A stretch of DNA of 6,030 nucleotides from JAUWNP01 sp034430655 (GTDB lineage: Bacteria; Chloroflexota; Anaerolineae; B4-G1): positions 1-6,030 of the forward strand of contig DAOUEC010000087.1 in NCBI GenBank assembly GCA_034430655.1, in the 5' to 3' direction. The position numbers and the translations under genes were made by a program. The notes below the pieces were generated by a model. It worked only from the letters and a program-made list of their open reading frames with translations. It was not told where the DNA came from and ran no database searches. Shown piece after piece: positions 6,006-6,030 of this stretch; position 1 is the first letter of the stretch, and each line of letters opens with the position of its first letter.

Positions 6006-6030
6006 ATGGTTCAAGCAGCCGATGGATCCG
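6006..6030 (+). CDS. Start of an unidentified gene (partial)
   Basis: ATG 6006 opens a reading frame of eight visible codons, MVQAADGS, cut by the window end. A consensus Shine-Dalgarno site and an A/T-rich promoter-like region precede it, so a gene start is likely. The product cannot be recognised from so few residues. It is transcribed away from the HAD gene with which it shares the intergenic region. Confidence 0.55.

Overview
The window is a GC-rich bacterial stretch holding, in order: the 3' tail of a uroporphyrinogen decarboxylase-family gene, an MFS sugar transporter of the GPH type, an Est30-like carboxylesterase, a repeat-bearing intergenic region, a sensor histidine kinase with its OmpR-type response regulator, a convergent HAD-IB phosphatase gene on the minus strand, a divergent promoter region, and the first codons of a further plus-strand gene. 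The gene set, strong G/C preference at third codon positions, strong Shine-Dalgarno sites and G/C-rich extragenic palindromes would suit an uncultured Chloroflexota bacterium (Anaerolineae-like). That assignment is inference; no marker gene is present.

Region by region: positions 1-2273 look like one plus-strand transcription unit (URO-D tail overlapping the transporter by ATGA, then a 19-bp gap to the esterase). Positions 2274-2539 carry no gene but hold three REP-like palindromes inside imperfect inverted repeats. Positions 2540-4975 encode a translationally coupled kinase/regulator pair (ATGA overlap). Positions 4976-5065 are filled by a double-hairpin repeat lying between convergent genes. 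Positions 5066-5767 (minus) encode the HAD phosphatase, driven by a near-consensus sigma-70 promoter at 5815-5843. Positions 5844-6005 hold the plus-strand leader of the last gene.

The most striking property is that three of the four long plus-strand genes (transporter, esterase, response regulator) are each broken by one small indel at a place where the two halves join cleanly into a full-length family member with all key residues kept. The histidine kinase and the HAD gene are intact. Such clustering, with no decay elsewhere in the genes, points more to indel errors in the assembly (or very recent inactivation) than to old pseudogenes, and no programmed-frameshift signal is visible.

I see no CRISPR array, transposase, phage gene, tRNA or rRNA, and no convincing novel multi-gene system. 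The best non-coding leads are the two extragenic palindrome elements, a palindrome overlapping the -35 box of the HAD promoter, and an inverted repeat that pairs with part of the ribosome binding site of the last gene.
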